Assembly (NCBI RefSeq): GCF_905397395.1
Contig: NZ_CAJPVH010000005.1
Span: 1-64,000, forward strand
Source: Cupriavidus campinensis
GTDB taxonomy: Bacteria; Pseudomonadota; Gammaproteobacteria; Burkholderiales; Burkholderiaceae
Length of the DNA stretch: 64,000 bases
Direction: 5' to 3'
This document shows, piece by piece, positions 1 through 8,805 of the stretch (positions are counted from its first letter, which is position 1; each line of letters opens with the position of its first letter). The notes under the pieces are model-generated. The model was given only the letters and a program-made list of their open reading frames with translations. It was not told the DNA's origin and made no database searches. A program made the translations under genes and the position numbers.

Positions 1-297
1 TTCTTGAGCGCGGCGACAAGGAAGATGGTTCCCCACACCTCACAAACGACTCTTCAACGAGGCAGTCTGATTGTCCGATTCGGAGAAACCCGGCAGGCCG
101 CTATGGGTCGGTAGCGGCCCGTTACTACGGACTGGTTTCGCCGTGGGGCCGCGCTTTTCAACCGCCCCGCTGCCGAATCAATCGACCAGCCCCCGCACAA
201 AAACTGCCGTGCCGACCTTTGAATCTTGGCTGGCAGGAGGTGTGCGCCGCAGTACGCATTCTGGCGACGCACTCTTGTGCCCCTGCCCGGTATTTCC
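1..297. other. No supportable gene
   Basis: I see no convincing coding region here. The short open frames on both strands have Arg/Pro-rich translations without motifs, and none has a good ribosome binding site. The base composition looks less GC-biased than the genes to the right. It may be a decayed gene end or the 3' flank of a gene outside the window. Confidence 0.5.
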
Positions 298-678
298 CTA
301 CGGCAGGGTCCCGGGCGGCAGCACGCTCCATCCTGAAACACTACTGGATGTCGTCCTCCCGTGACTCCGGAGGACGCCGTTTTGGTCGAATTCGAAAAGG
401 ACCATCACCGACCGAATCTCGCCGCCTGAGAACAGAGGGCCAATGAACGGCAGAAAGCTCTCGGGATGTGGCCTGGAGCTGGCAAACGAATAGATCAGGA
501 CCGTCGAGCCGCTGCTTAGGGATGCCCGCCAGGTCGGATTTCCGAGCTGCCCGGTAATGTCGTCGAGCGTGGAGAAGCCGATCATGAAGTGCGACAACTG
601 TTCCTGCTTCACATCGACGCCAGTAGACACGCAGGCAGCCAACCCCAAAGTCGCCAAAAGAATGTGAACACGCCTCAT
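298..678 (-). CDS. Small outer-membrane lipoprotein, SmpA/BamE-like
   Basis: The protein is 126 residues. It has a short basic N-terminus, a hydrophobic stretch and a lipobox (LAAC, Cys16), so it should be exported, lipidated and probably held in the outer membrane. The middle part (FMIGFSTLDDITGQLGNP) resembles the SmpA/OmlA/BamE-like fold, in which a short helix is followed by 'lG.P'. I chose the internal Met that starts the signal peptide; an upstream in-frame ATG at 723 would add 15 residues in front of it. It is divergent from the aldolase gene. The exact function is unknown. BamE itself is normally shorter and elsewhere in the chromosome, so this is more likely a relative than BamE. Confidence 0.6.
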   Translation of the reverse strand: MRRVHILLATLGLAACVSTGVDVKQEQLSHFMIGFSTLDDITGQLGNPTWRASLSSGSTVLIYSFASSRPHPESFLPFIGPLFSGGEIRSVMVLFEFDQNGVLRSHGRTTSSSVSGWSVLPPGTLP

Positions 679-876
679 GGCGAACCGGGCTCGTCCATTG
701 AAGACCAGTGTGAGGAAGGACATGGCGCTTCTGGCGACTGACCGTTGACGGCAACCACCGGCCAGATGGATTCCGTGAATCGTTCACAAACACGTGGCCG
801 TCTCCTACATTTATAGGCGCCTGAAGAGCACAACCCCATGCCGTGGGGGCTCATGCCACGCGTCCCGGAGCACATC

Positions 877-1899
877 ATGGATACAAAAAGCGAATTGCAA
901 CGCACCATGGATGCGCTGGTTCAGGCCGGCAAAGGCCTTCTGGCTGCCGACGAAAGCGGGCCAACGATCGCCAAGCGGTTCGAGCACATCGGTGTCCCAT
1001 CGAGCGAGGAGACGCGCCGCGCGTGGCGCAGCCTGCTCTTGTCCACGCCGGGGCTCGGCGAGTTCATCAGTGGCGTGATCCTGTACGAGGAAACGCTGGG
1101 GCAGCGCGCCGACGATGGCACACCGTTACCGGAGATGGCGGCGCGCCAGGGCATCGTGCCCGGCATCAAGGTGGACAAGGGCAAGCTGGCGCTCGCCCAC
1201 GCACCCGGGGACGAGATCACCGAGGGCCTCGATGGGCTGGCGAAGCGGCTCGCAGGCTATCGCCAGCAGGGCGCGCGCTTCGCTAAGTGGCGCGCGGTGT
1301 ACAACGTCTCGGACACACTGCCCGGCCGGCTCGCCATCGCAGCGAACGCGGACGTGCTGGCGCGCTATGCCGCGATCTGCCAGGAAGCGGGCGTGGTGCC
1401 GATCGTCGAGCCCGAGGTGCTGATGGACGGCGCGCACACCATGGCGCGTTGCGCCGAGGTGTCCGAGGCCGTGCTGCACGAAGTCTTCCACGCCTTGCAC
1501 CGGCACGCGGTGGTGCTCGAGCACATGCTGCTGAAACCGAGCATGGTGCTGCCCGGCAAGGCGTGCGGGCGTACTGCAGCGGCCGAAGTCGCCATGCATA
1601 CCGTGCAGGTGCTCAGGCGCACGGTGCCGGCGGCGGTGCCGGGCGTTTTCTTCCTGTCCGGCGGCCAGACACCCTCCGAAGCCACCGCCAATCTCGATGC
1701 GATGAACCGACTCGCCCCGCTGCCCTGGCGGCTGTCGTTTTCGTACGGGCGCGCCTTGCAGGAACCGGCGCTGCTGGCGTGGAGAGGCGAGGCAGGCAAC
1801 GCGGCACTCGCACAACGGGCCCTGTTGCAACGCTCCCGCCTGAACGGCATGGCCTGCCTGGGCCAATACCAGGCGGCGCTCGAGGATGCCACAGGCTGA
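877..1899 (+). CDS. Class I fructose-bisphosphate aldolase (eukaryotic type)
   Basis: The 340-residue protein should cleave fructose 1,6-bisphosphate to dihydroxyacetone phosphate and glyceraldehyde 3-phosphate through a Schiff base in the cytoplasm. It has the animal/plant-type class I motifs: GKGLLAADES near residue 20, FAKWR with Lys137, VEPE with Glu180, and HMLLKPSMV with the Schiff-base Lys220. Its length is close to that of the family. The start at 877 has GGAG six bases upstream; an ATG at 838 would add 13 unconserved residues. The animal enzyme's C-terminal Tyr is not seen: this protein ends in EDATG. The gene stands alone between a divergent lipoprotein gene and a convergent amidase gene, with no other glycolytic gene nearby. 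Confidence 0.93.
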   Translation: MDTKSELQRTMDALVQAGKGLLAADESGPTIAKRFEHIGVPSSEETRRAWRSLLLSTPGLGEFISGVILYEETLGQRADDGTPLPEMAARQGIVPGIKVDKGKLALAHAPGDEITEGLDGLAKRLAGYRQQGARFAKWRAVYNVSDTLPGRLAIAANADVLARYAAICQEAGVVPIVEPEVLMDGAHTMARCAEVSEAVLHEVFHALHRHAVVLEHMLLKPSMVLPGKACGRTAAAEVAMHTVQVLRRTVPAAVPGVFFLSGGQTPSEATANLDAMNRLAPLPWRLSFSYGRALQEPALLAWRGEAGNAALAQRALLQRSRLNGMACLGQYQAALEDATG

Positions 1900-1959
1900 G
1901 CCTGCAACACGCTCAGTGCGCCACGTGGGACGTCGGCATCCGAGCGGCGTCTCGTTCGT

Positions 1960-3369
1960 TCAGAGGGCTGGGCGAAGACCGTGGAATTGGCTCGCACTTT
2001 CCAGCAGGCCGGCGAGATGAAGAATCGTCGACTCGGCCTGCCAACTGGATACCAATTGAACGTTGATCGGCATGCCGTCGTGGCTTGATCCGAACCGAAT
2101 TGACAATCCCGGAAGGCCGGTCAGGTTCAGGGGCACGGTTGCTCCCTGCAGATAGGTGGCGTCGACGGTTTGGCCATTGATGAGGAATGTCGAGACGCCA
2201 TGCTTGTGCGCCGGAATCGGCAACACGGGCGTGAGCAACGCATCGAACCGCTGGAAATAGTCAGCGAAACCGTCGCGCAGCCGCTCCGCAGCCTGCTCGG
2301 CCTCGATGTAGTCCTTCATGGACGTGTCGGGTGTGGCGAGCATCGTCCGGGCCATCACGTAGAGTTCATCGTCGCGCCGGCCAGCGGTAGCCTCCAGGAA
2401 TGCGGGCTTCATCTCCATGACGTGGAGGCGATTGAAGACGTCGAGGGCAAAGTCCCGCTCCAGCGCGGGAATGCGCACCGGCTCCACGATGCATCCGACG
2501 CCCGCAAGCGCCTCTGCGGCAGCTTGCACCGTTGCGGCCACCTCGGGATCGATTGGCCCGAAACCGGGCTCCACAAGCCAGCCCACTCGAACGGGTCGGG
2601 CGGGCGAGCGGCCCACGCCCGCATCAAACGACACGGTGCTCGAAGCGAAGGCATCCGCACCATCGGGCCCCGTCAAGAGCGAGTAAGCAAGCGCGATGTC
2701 GCGAACACTGCGCGCCATCGGCCCTACGTGCCAGAATCGACGCGGCGCTCGTGGCCAGATACCCGTCATCGGAATGCGCCCGTGGGTGGCCTTCAGCGAC
2801 GTGATGCCCGTTTGTGCCGCCGGCCCGCGCACGGAGATCGCCAGATCGGTGCCCAGGCCTAGCGGAGACATGCCCGCGGCGATGGCAGCCGACTCGCCGC
2901 CGCTCGAGCCCCCTGGCGTGCGCTCAAGATTCCAAGGATTGTTCGACCGACCGGATAACAGGTTGTCGCTTTCGATCCAGTAGGAAAACTCGGGAAGATT
3001 CGTCTTCGCCAGCAGAATGCCACCGGCCGCTTTCAGGCGCGCAACGCTGGTCGCATCGACGTCTGGGGTGCGGCCCGCGAAGATGGGCGAGCCACGCTGC
3101 GTCGGAACACCCGCCGTGTCGAGCGAGTCTTTCGCCGTGAACGGCACGCCGTGGAGCGGGCCCAATTCCTTGCCCGCCATGACGGCGGCCTCGGCGGCCC
3201 GGGCGGCCTCCATTGCCCCGTCCGCGATGGTCACCACCGCATTGATCCTTGGATTGACGGCCTCGATACGGTCAAGGTGTGCTTGAACCACTTCGACAGG
3301 AGAAAATTCCCGCTGGCGGATCAGTTGGGCAAGCTTGACGGCGTCTTGATAGAAGATTTCAGAGTCCAT
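1960..3369 (-). CDS. Amidase, amidase-signature family
   Basis: This 469-residue enzyme hydrolyses an amide or aryl-amide bond with a Ser-cisSer-Lys triad. The visible residues are Lys80 in FTAKDS, Ser155/156 in GGSSGG, and the nucleophile Ser179 in the GTDLAISVRGPA segment. That segment usually reads G-G-S-I-R; here the two Gly are Ala-Ile, which still fits the family signature but is less common. There is no signal peptide, so it is cytoplasmic. It is not preceded by gatC or followed by gatB, so it is not the tRNA amidotransferase subunit. It is transcribed divergently from a TetR gene across an inverted repeat, so its expression is probably induced by an amide substrate. The substrate cannot be told from sequence. 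Confidence 0.9.
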   Translation of the reverse strand: MDSEIFYQDAVKLAQLIRQREFSPVEVVQAHLDRIEAVNPRINAVVTIADGAMEAARAAEAAVMAGKELGPLHGVPFTAKDSLDTAGVPTQRGSPIFAGRTPDVDATSVARLKAAGGILLAKTNLPEFSYWIESDNLLSGRSNNPWNLERTPGGSSGGESAAIAAGMSPLGLGTDLAISVRGPAAQTGITSLKATHGRIPMTGIWPRAPRRFWHVGPMARSVRDIALAYSLLTGPDGADAFASSTVSFDAGVGRSPARPVRVGWLVEPGFGPIDPEVAATVQAAAEALAGVGCIVEPVRIPALERDFALDVFNRLHVMEMKPAFLEATAGRRDDELYVMARTMLATPDTSMKDYIEAEQAAERLRDGFADYFQRFDALLTPVLPIPAHKHGVSTFLINGQTVDATYLQGATVPLNLTGLPGLSIRFGSSHDGMPINVQLVSSWQAESTILHLAGLLESASQFHGLRPAL

Positions 3370-3418
3370 GACGTGTGTCTCTATGTGAACAGATGAACAA
3401 GGTGGCCCCAGCCACCTA

Positions 3419-3434
3419 CCTAACGTTTGTTAGG
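3419..3434. promoter_or_regulatory. Palindromic TetR operator
   Basis: CCTAAC-GTTT-GTTAGG is a perfect 6+4+6 inverted repeat lying in the 124-base gap between the divergent amidase and TetR genes. Its right half overlaps the -35 region of the predicted TetR promoter. A site of this size and place is typical of a TetR repressor that controls itself and the divergent gene. The assignment to this TetR is inference. Confidence 0.75.
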
Positions 3435-3456
3435 CTGAACTCTAGGAGTTATAATC
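3427..3456 (+). promoter_or_regulatory. Predicted sigma70 promoter of the TetR gene
   Basis: TTGTTA at 3427-3432 and a perfect TATAAT at 3451-3456 are separated by 18 bases and lie just upstream of the GTG start at 3494. The -35 is inside the palindrome, so repressor binding would block RNA polymerase. Confidence 0.65.
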
Positions 3457-3493
3457 GGCTCCGTCAACATCAAATTCTCGTCCAGGCAAACCA

Positions 3494-4069
3494 GTGAAGA
3501 ACCCCGCAGGCACAAACTCGGCTGACAAGATCCTGGCTGCGGCCACGAGAATCGCGCAGGCACATGGCTATGGCGGGCTCAGCATCCGCGACCTGGCTGA
3601 AGACGTCGGCATCAAGGCCGCCAGCATCTATCACCACTTCCCAAGCAAGGCGGATCTCGCCGCGGCGGTGGCCAAGCGCTATTGGGAGGACTCGGCGGCG
3701 CTGCTGGAGGCCATGTGGAAGGAACTGAACGACCCGCTGGCGTGGCTGCGGCAATATCCCAATACATTCCGCAAGTCGCTGGAAAACGAGAACCGCATTT
3801 GTCTTTGCAGCTTCATGGGCGCCGAGTACGACGACCTGCCCCAGCCGGTGAAGGACGAGGTTCAGCGTTTCGCCGACGTCAATGTGGCCTGGCTCGGCAA
3901 AGCCCTGTCTGCCGCTTCCCTTGTGGATGCCGATGAGACCGAGCGCCGGGCCCGCGCCATCTTCGCCGCGATTGCCGGCGCCCAACTCATGGCGCGCAGC
4001 CGGTCGGATATCACGCTCTACGACGCGTTGCTTGAAAGCTATCGCGCGGCGGGACTGCTGCCGGCTTAA
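3494..4069 (+). CDS. TetR/AcrR family transcriptional regulator
   Basis: The protein has 191 residues. An N-terminal helix-turn-helix spans about residues 10-55 (ILAAATRIAQAHGYGGLSIRDLAEDVGIKAASIYHHF), with the typical SIYHHFPSKADL recognition helix. The rest is a helical ligand and dimer domain containing Cys pairs (ICLC). The start is a GTG. It is divergent from the amidase gene, with a palindrome and promoter between them, so it probably represses itself and the amidase until an unknown small molecule binds. Confidence 0.9.
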   Translation: MKNPAGTNSADKILAAATRIAQAHGYGGLSIRDLAEDVGIKAASIYHHFPSKADLAAAVAKRYWEDSAALLEAMWKELNDPLAWLRQYPNTFRKSLENENRICLCSFMGAEYDDLPQPVKDEVQRFADVNVAWLGKALSAASLVDADETERRARAIFAAIAGAQLMARSRSDITLYDALLESYRAAGLLPA

Positions 4070-4104
4070 GCCCAGCCCCGCACACCGTCGACAAGCAAAA
4101 GCCC

Positions 4105-4138
4105 AAAAAAATACCCACTGCCGGGAGGGAGTGGGTAT
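4105..4138 (-). terminator. Stem-loop with T-run on the minus strand
   Basis: ATACCCACT (4111-4119) and AGTGGGTAT (4130-4138) form a perfect 9-bp stem with a 10-base loop. Seven A at 4105-4111 become a U-run on the minus strand, so it reads as an intrinsic terminator against leftward transcription. No minus-strand gene ends here. It may also end the TetR mRNA less efficiently. Confidence 0.5.
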
Positions 4139-4307
4139 CCAAAGTGGTATGGACAAGTCGCGGAATTCGTCCACGTGGCGATCCTCGCACCCCAGCATGC
4201 GAGTGCCAATAATCTTTCCGGACTAGCCGGGCGTCTGCGCAACGCCCCGCATGGACAAGCTGGCCGGAATCGAGTCCAATCGTTTCCTCCCCCGCCCCCT
4301 GCCCTCC

Positions 4308-4970
4308 ATGCCCCGTGCCCGCCTGCTGCTGATCGATGACCACACCCTGTTCCGCACCGGGCTCAAGCTGTTGCTCGCTGACAGCCCGAGCGTGGATACG
4401 ATCATCGAGGCCGGTTCCGTGATGGAGGCCGTGGCGCAGCACGGTGAGAAGCCGGTGGACATCGTCCTGCTGGACATCCAGATGCCGGGGCTGAACGGGA
4501 TCGAGGGCGTGAAGGTACTTAAACGTCACTTTACCGTGGCCAGGTTCCTGATCGTCTCGGGCACCTCCGGGCTGGACGCCATTCCGGCCGAGGCGCGCAA
4601 GGACATTGCCGGATTCCTGCCCAAGTCTGCCGATGCGCGCGAGATCGAGGACGCGATTGCCTGCTGCCTCGCCGGCGGCACGCACTTCGCCACGGAAGGC
4701 AACGGCGGCTGCCTCGATGGCCTGAACGGGCTGAATGGCGCCCCGCAGGCCGCGTCTTATGCGCCGAGCCAGCTCACGCCGCGCCAGCTGGAGGTGCTTG
4801 GGCAACTCAACCTGGGGCGCTCGAACAAGGTCATCGCCTATCACCTCGGGCTGTCCGAGAACACCGTGCGCGTGCATGTGGCGGCCATTCTCGACCACCT
4901 GGGCGTGGTCAGCCGCGTGGAAGCCATCCTCGAAGCCCAGCGCCGCGGGCTGGTGCAGGCGCAACGCTGA
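4308..4970 (+). CDS. NarL/FixJ-type response regulator
   Basis: This 220-residue protein has a receiver domain (about 4-120) with the acidic pair Asp10/Asp11, the phosphoacceptor Asp56 in LLDIQMPG, and a Lys in FLPKSA. A LuxR-type helix-turn-helix follows at about 155-215 (LTPRQLEVLGQLNLGRSNKVIAYHLGLSENTVRVHV). I chose the ATG at 4308 because the receiver fold begins right after it; an ATG at 4251 would add 19 residues, and neither start has a clear Shine-Dalgarno sequence. The hybrid kinase gene starts 19 bases after its stop, so the two form an operon and very likely a phosphorelay. The likely targets include nearby genes such as the aldehyde dehydrogenase, but this is inference. Confidence 0.9.
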   Translation: MPRARLLLIDDHTLFRTGLKLLLADSPSVDTIIEAGSVMEAVAQHGEKPVDIVLLDIQMPGLNGIEGVKVLKRHFTVARFLIVSGTSGLDAIPAEARKDIAGFLPKSADAREIEDAIACCLAGGTHFATEGNGGCLDGLNGLNGAPQAASYAPSQLTPRQLEVLGQLNLGRSNKVIAYHLGLSENTVRVHVAAILDHLGVVSRVEAILEAQRRGLVQAQR

Positions 4971-4988
4971 CTGCCCGCCGGCATTCGC

Positions 4989-6797
4989 ATGACATCGACT
5001 TCCTTCGGCCTGCTCCCGCGCTACGACGAGCCGCGCCTGCTGACGGCGCAGATGGAGCTGATCGACCAGAGTTTCGGCATCGCCATGCTGGGCTGCGCGC
5101 TGGCCGCGCTGATCCTGGCCAGCGGGCTGACCATCACCGGCGGGCACCCCGGCGCCCTGCCCTGGGCCACGGCCATGACCGTGGCCTGCGCGGCGGCCTA
5201 TTTTGGCCGGCTGGCGGTGCCGAACCGGCTCACCGAGTCCGGCTCGGGCCGCTACGCGCGCGTCATGACCGCAATGCTGGTGCTGATCGGCAGCCTGTGG
5301 GGGCTGGTGGCCTGGCTCTACCTCGATATCCGCTCCCCGGCCGTGGTGATCTGCGTGCTGTCGCTGATTGCCGGGATGAGCGCGGCGGCGCTGGCGGTGT
5401 TCTCCGCCTGCCTGCCGGTGGCGGTGGGCTTCTTCATCCCGTCGATTGTGCCGGTCTGGATGGTCTTCCTGGCCACGGGCGATATCGCCTACCTGCCGAT
5501 GTTCCTCGGCACGCCGCTCTATCTGGTGGTGCTGATGATCTTCGCGCGCAACTACGCGCGCGTGGCGCGCCATGCCATTACGCTGCGCTTCGAGAACGTC
5601 GAACTGATTTCGCAGTTGCGCGACCAGACCGCGCGCGCCGGCCACGCCCAGCGCGAGGCCGAGGAAGCCAACCGGGCGAAGTCGGTGTTCCTGGCCTCGG
5701 CCAGCCACGACCTGCGCCAGCCGCTGCACGCGCTGGGGCTGTTCCTGGTCTCGCTGGGCCGCACGCAGCTCGATGAGCACCAGCGCCAGCTGCTGGCCCA
5801 TATCGAAGCCTCGTCCGGCGCGGCCCGGGAGATGCTGAACACGCTGCTCGATTTCTCCAAGCTGGAAGCGGGCGTGATCACGCCCCGGCCGCGCCCGTTC
5901 CGCCTGCAACCGCTGCTGTACAAGCTTGAGAACGAGTTCGCGCCGCAGGCCAATGCGCGCGGGCTGGTCTACCGCACGCGCGACACCACCGCCACGCTGT
6001 TCGGCGACCCCACGCTGGTGGAGCTGATCCTGCGCAACCTGATCGCCAACGCCATCCGCTACACGCGCACGGGCGGCGTGCTGGTGGCCTGCCGCACACG
6101 CCGCTTCCATGTGTCGGTGGAGGTCTGGGACACCGGCATCGGCATTCCGGCCGCGCAGCACCGGGACATCTTCCGCGAGTTCCACCAGCTCGGGAATCCT
6201 GAGCGCGACCAGCGCAAGGGGCTGGGGTTGGGGCTGGCCATCGTCGAAGGGCTGGCGCGCACGATGCAGACGCGCGTGACGCTGGCCTCCGCGCCCGGGC
6301 GCGGGTCGGTGTTCCGGCTGCGGCTACCGCTGGCCTGGACAGCGCCCGAGGAGGTGGCCCATCCGCGTGCCGCGATGCGGTTGAATGGGCTGCGCGTGCT
6401 GGTGATCGACGACGATCCGGCCATCCGTGAGGCCATGGCCGGGCTGCTGGCGGTCTGGCACTGCCACTGCCGCACCGCCGAGAGCGAGGAGGAGGCGCTG
6501 GCCACGCTGGACGCCTTCACCCCGGACCTGATCCTGGCCGATTACCGCCTGCGCGGCCATCGCACCGGGCAGGAAGCCATGGCGGCCATCCGCGAGCGCG
6601 TGGGCCGCGCGCTACCGGCCATCATCATCACCGGCGACACCGCCGCCGACCGCCTGCGGCATGCCCATGCCGGGGGCACGGCCCTGCTCCACAAACCCGT
6701 GGTGCCAGGCGAGCTCCACGCGGCCATCAGCGCGCTGCTGCGCGACACCCGCTGGGTGGAAATCGACCCGGGTGAATGGTCGCGGACGGAACAATAA
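4989..6797 (+). CDS. Hybrid sensor histidine kinase with C-terminal receiver
   Basis: This 602-residue membrane kinase has about six hydrophobic segments between residues 28 and 190 with little periplasmic sequence, so it senses within the membrane or cytoplasm. A short coiled linker follows, then a HisKA domain with His240 in SASHDLRQPLHALGLFL. The HATPase domain (about 340-455) has N, G1 and G2 motifs (NLIANAIRYT, DTGIGIP, GLGLGLAIV). A C-terminal receiver (about 470-590) has DDD at its start and an Asp in LILADYRL. Kinases with this H-box often pair with NarL-type regulators, as here with the regulator immediately upstream. The signal is unknown. Confidence 0.92.
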   Translation: MTSTSFGLLPRYDEPRLLTAQMELIDQSFGIAMLGCALAALILASGLTITGGHPGALPWATAMTVACAAAYFGRLAVPNRLTESGSGRYARVMTAMLVLIGSLWGLVAWLYLDIRSPAVVICVLSLIAGMSAAALAVFSACLPVAVGFFIPSIVPVWMVFLATGDIAYLPMFLGTPLYLVVLMIFARNYARVARHAITLRFENVELISQLRDQTARAGHAQREAEEANRAKSVFLASASHDLRQPLHALGLFLVSLGRTQLDEHQRQLLAHIEASSGAAREMLNTLLDFSKLEAGVITPRPRPFRLQPLLYKLENEFAPQANARGLVYRTRDTTATLFGDPTLVELILRNLIANAIRYTRTGGVLVACRTRRFHVSVEVWDTGIGIPAAQHRDIFREFHQLGNPERDQRKGLGLGLAIVEGLARTMQTRVTLASAPGRGSVFRLRLPLAWTAPEEVAHPRAAMRLNGLRVLVIDDDPAIREAMAGLLAVWHCHCRTAESEEEALATLDAFTPDLILADYRLRGHRTGQEAMAAIRERVGRALPAIIITGDTAADRLRHAHAGGTALLHKPVVPGELHAAISALLRDTRWVEIDPGEWSRTEQ

Positions 6798-6808
6798 GCG
6801 CCACCCCT

Positions 6809-6831
6809 ATTCATGCATTAAAAGCATGAAT
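6809..6831. promoter_or_regulatory. Inverted repeat upstream of the aldehyde dehydrogenase
   Basis: ATTCATGC (6809-6816) and GCATGAAT (6824-6831) form a perfect 8-bp inverted repeat with a 7-base centre. It lies 12 bases after the kinase stop and 134 bases before the dehydrogenase start. It lacks a T-run, so a regulator site is more likely than a terminator. The upstream response regulator is one candidate binder. Confidence 0.45.
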
Positions 6832-6964
6832 GAATCAGTCCTATTAATTGGACTTAGATCAGCACCCCCACCACACTGCAAGGCAGAAGCGGGCCCGGCA
6901 CCGCAGCTCGTCCGGCCAACGCGCACGTCATCCCCAACAATGACCCAGCAGCGAGGAGCCTTGC

Positions 6965-8419
6965 ATGCCTTTGTCCCCATCCGGCGACCTGCCGACCCAT
7001 GATCTGCTGATCGACGGCCAGCGTGTGCCGCCCGGAAGTGGCGAATACTCCACTGACATCAATCCCGCCACCGAGGCACCCATCGCCCGCGTGGCGCAGG
7101 GCAATGCCGCCGATGTGGACCGCGCCGTGCAGGCCGCACGCGCCGCACTGAAGGTCTGGAACGGCATGCGTGCCGCCGAGCGCGGGCGCATTCTCTACCG
7201 CTTCGCCGACCTGCTGGAGGCCCATGCCGAGGAACTGGTGCAACTGGAAAGCCAGGACGCCGGCAAGCCGCTGGCCGGTGTGCGGCGCCAGGACGTGCCG
7301 GCCGCCATCGACACCGTGCGCTACTACGCCGGCTGGTGCGACAAGATCAACGGCCAGGTGATTCCCGCCCGCAACGACGCGCTGACCTACACCGTGCGCG
7401 AGCCGGTGGGCGTGGTGGCGGCCATCGTGCCGTGGAATTTCCCGCTGATGATCGGCATGTGGAAGATTGCCCCGGCGCTGGCGTGCGGCTGCACGCTGGT
7501 GGTCAAGCCGGCCGAGATCACCCCGCTTTCCGCGCTGCGCGTGGCCGAACTGGCGCTCGAGGCCGGCGTGCCACCGGGCGTGTTCAATATCGTCACGGGC
7601 AAGGGCAGCGTGGTGGGCAACGCGCTGGTGGCGCATCCGGGCGTCGACAAGGTGACCTTCACGGGCTCGCCCGGCGTGGGGCGCGGCATCATGCAGGGCG
7701 CGGCGGCCAACTTCAAGCGCGTGACGCTGGAGCTGGGCGGCAAGTCCGCCAATGTGATTTTTGCCGATGCCGACCTGGACGCCGCCACGCGCGCGGCGGC
7801 TTCCGGCATCTTCTTCAACGCGGGGCAGGTCTGCTCGGCGGGCTCGCGCATCCTGGCGCAGCGGCAGGTCTACGACGAAGTCGTCGAACGGATGGCCGAG
7901 CGCGCCCGCGCGATCCGCGTGGGCGATCCGGCCGAACCCGGCACGACCATGGGCCCGGTAGTTTCGGCCGCGCAGATGAAGACCGTGCTGGACTACGTGG
8001 AGATCGGCAAGAAAGAAGGCGCGAGCGCGGTTACCGGCGGCGCACGCATCGGCGAACGCGGCTTCTACGTGGCGCCCACCGTGTTCGCCAACGTCGAGCA
8101 CGAGATGCGGATCTCGCAGGAGGAAATCTTCGGCCCGGTGGCCAGCGTGATCCCGTTCGACGATGAGGCGGATGCGGTGCGCATCGCCAACGGCACCGCG
8201 TTCAGTCTGGCCGCCGGGGTGTGGAGCGCGGACATCGCGCGCGTGCACAAGGTGGCCGGCGAACTGCGCGCGGGCACCGTGTGGATCAACACCTATGGCT
8301 ATACGGACGTGCGGCTGCCGTGGGGCGGGTCGGGCGACTCGGGCCTGGGGCGCGAGCACGGCGACGCCGCCATCGAGAACTTCACGGAGCCAAAGGCGAT
8401 CTGGCTGTCGCTACGCTAG
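6965..8419 (+). CDS. NAD(P)-dependent aldehyde dehydrogenase
   Basis: The 484-residue cytoplasmic enzyme oxidises an aldehyde to the acid. All core motifs of the family are present: PWNFP with the catalytic Asn, KPAEITPLSAL for cofactor binding, FTGSPGVG, the general-base Glu in LELGGKSA, and the nucleophilic Cys in GQVCSAGSR. The length is normal. The family position is near betaine-aldehyde, gamma-aminobutyraldehyde and phenylacetaldehyde dehydrogenases, and I cannot pick among them. It follows a two-component pair on the same strand, 167 bases away, with an inverted repeat in the gap. A TetR- or alcohol-dehydrogenase partner is absent. Confidence 0.93.
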   Translation: MPLSPSGDLPTHDLLIDGQRVPPGSGEYSTDINPATEAPIARVAQGNAADVDRAVQAARAALKVWNGMRAAERGRILYRFADLLEAHAEELVQLESQDAGKPLAGVRRQDVPAAIDTVRYYAGWCDKINGQVIPARNDALTYTVREPVGVVAAIVPWNFPLMIGMWKIAPALACGCTLVVKPAEITPLSALRVAELALEAGVPPGVFNIVTGKGSVVGNALVAHPGVDKVTFTGSPGVGRGIMQGAAANFKRVTLELGGKSANVIFADADLDAATRAAASGIFFNAGQVCSAGSRILAQRQVYDEVVERMAERARAIRVGDPAEPGTTMGPVVSAAQMKTVLDYVEIGKKEGASAVTGGARIGERGFYVAPTVFANVEHEMRISQEEIFGPVASVIPFDDEADAVRIANGTAFSLAAGVWSADIARVHKVAGELRAGTVWINTYGYTDVRLPWGGSGDSGLGREHGDAAIENFTEPKAIWLSLR

Positions 8420-8456
8420 CGTCAGCCAGAACCGGAGGAAGAGGCGATGCGGAGGG

Positions 8457-8624
8457 TCAGCCGACCATCCGCATCGGCAGCAGCGCGTAAGCGATCGTCA
8501 GCACGCCGACGATGGCCGGAGAGCCGTACTTGAGCGCCAGGCTCTGCGACTGCACGCCCAGATACGTGTAGGCGCAGATCAGCATCATGGCGCAGGCAAA
8601 AACAAGGCCGTCATAGACTTGCAT
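8457..8624 (-). CDS. 55-residue membrane protein
   Basis: This small gene codes for MQVYDGLVFACAMMLICAYT and continues to an end in LPMRMVG. Two hydrophobic segments (about 7-22 and 37-51) are joined by a polar stretch (GVQSQSLALKYG), as in small two-helix inner-membrane proteins. A good ribosome binding site (GGGAGA, five bases before the ATG) supports it. It ends 38 bases from the convergent aldehyde dehydrogenase stop and lies downstream of the 864-residue gene on the same strand. I do not recognise the family. Confidence 0.6.
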   Translation of the reverse strand: MQVYDGLVFACAMMLICAYTYLGVQSQSLALKYGSPAIVGVLTIAYALLPMRMVG

Positions 8625-8805
8625 GGATGTCTCCCAGAGTTCGTTCTTCGACTACTTCTGTGATGGCGGGCTGGCTCGAATCGGGGCGCCCGCGGTACTG
8701 CCCAACGCAATCTATTGAGGCCCATGGTCGTCACTTCACCGGGTCGTGACAATCATGGAAATCCCTGCTCGTGCCGCGCCTGGCTCATCGCCTATGGCGC
8801 GTGCC

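Noticed and set aside
1960-3369. Glutamyl-tRNA amidotransferase subunit A
   Set aside because: No gatB or gatC is nearby, and the nucleophile block differs from GatA. A TetR-controlled catabolic amidase fits better.
4011-6185. 724-codon open frame on the minus strand
   Set aside because: It is antisense to the response regulator and kinase genes, which have complete conserved motifs. The terminator-like hairpin at 4105-4138 would otherwise be taken as its support, but it lies inside this frame.
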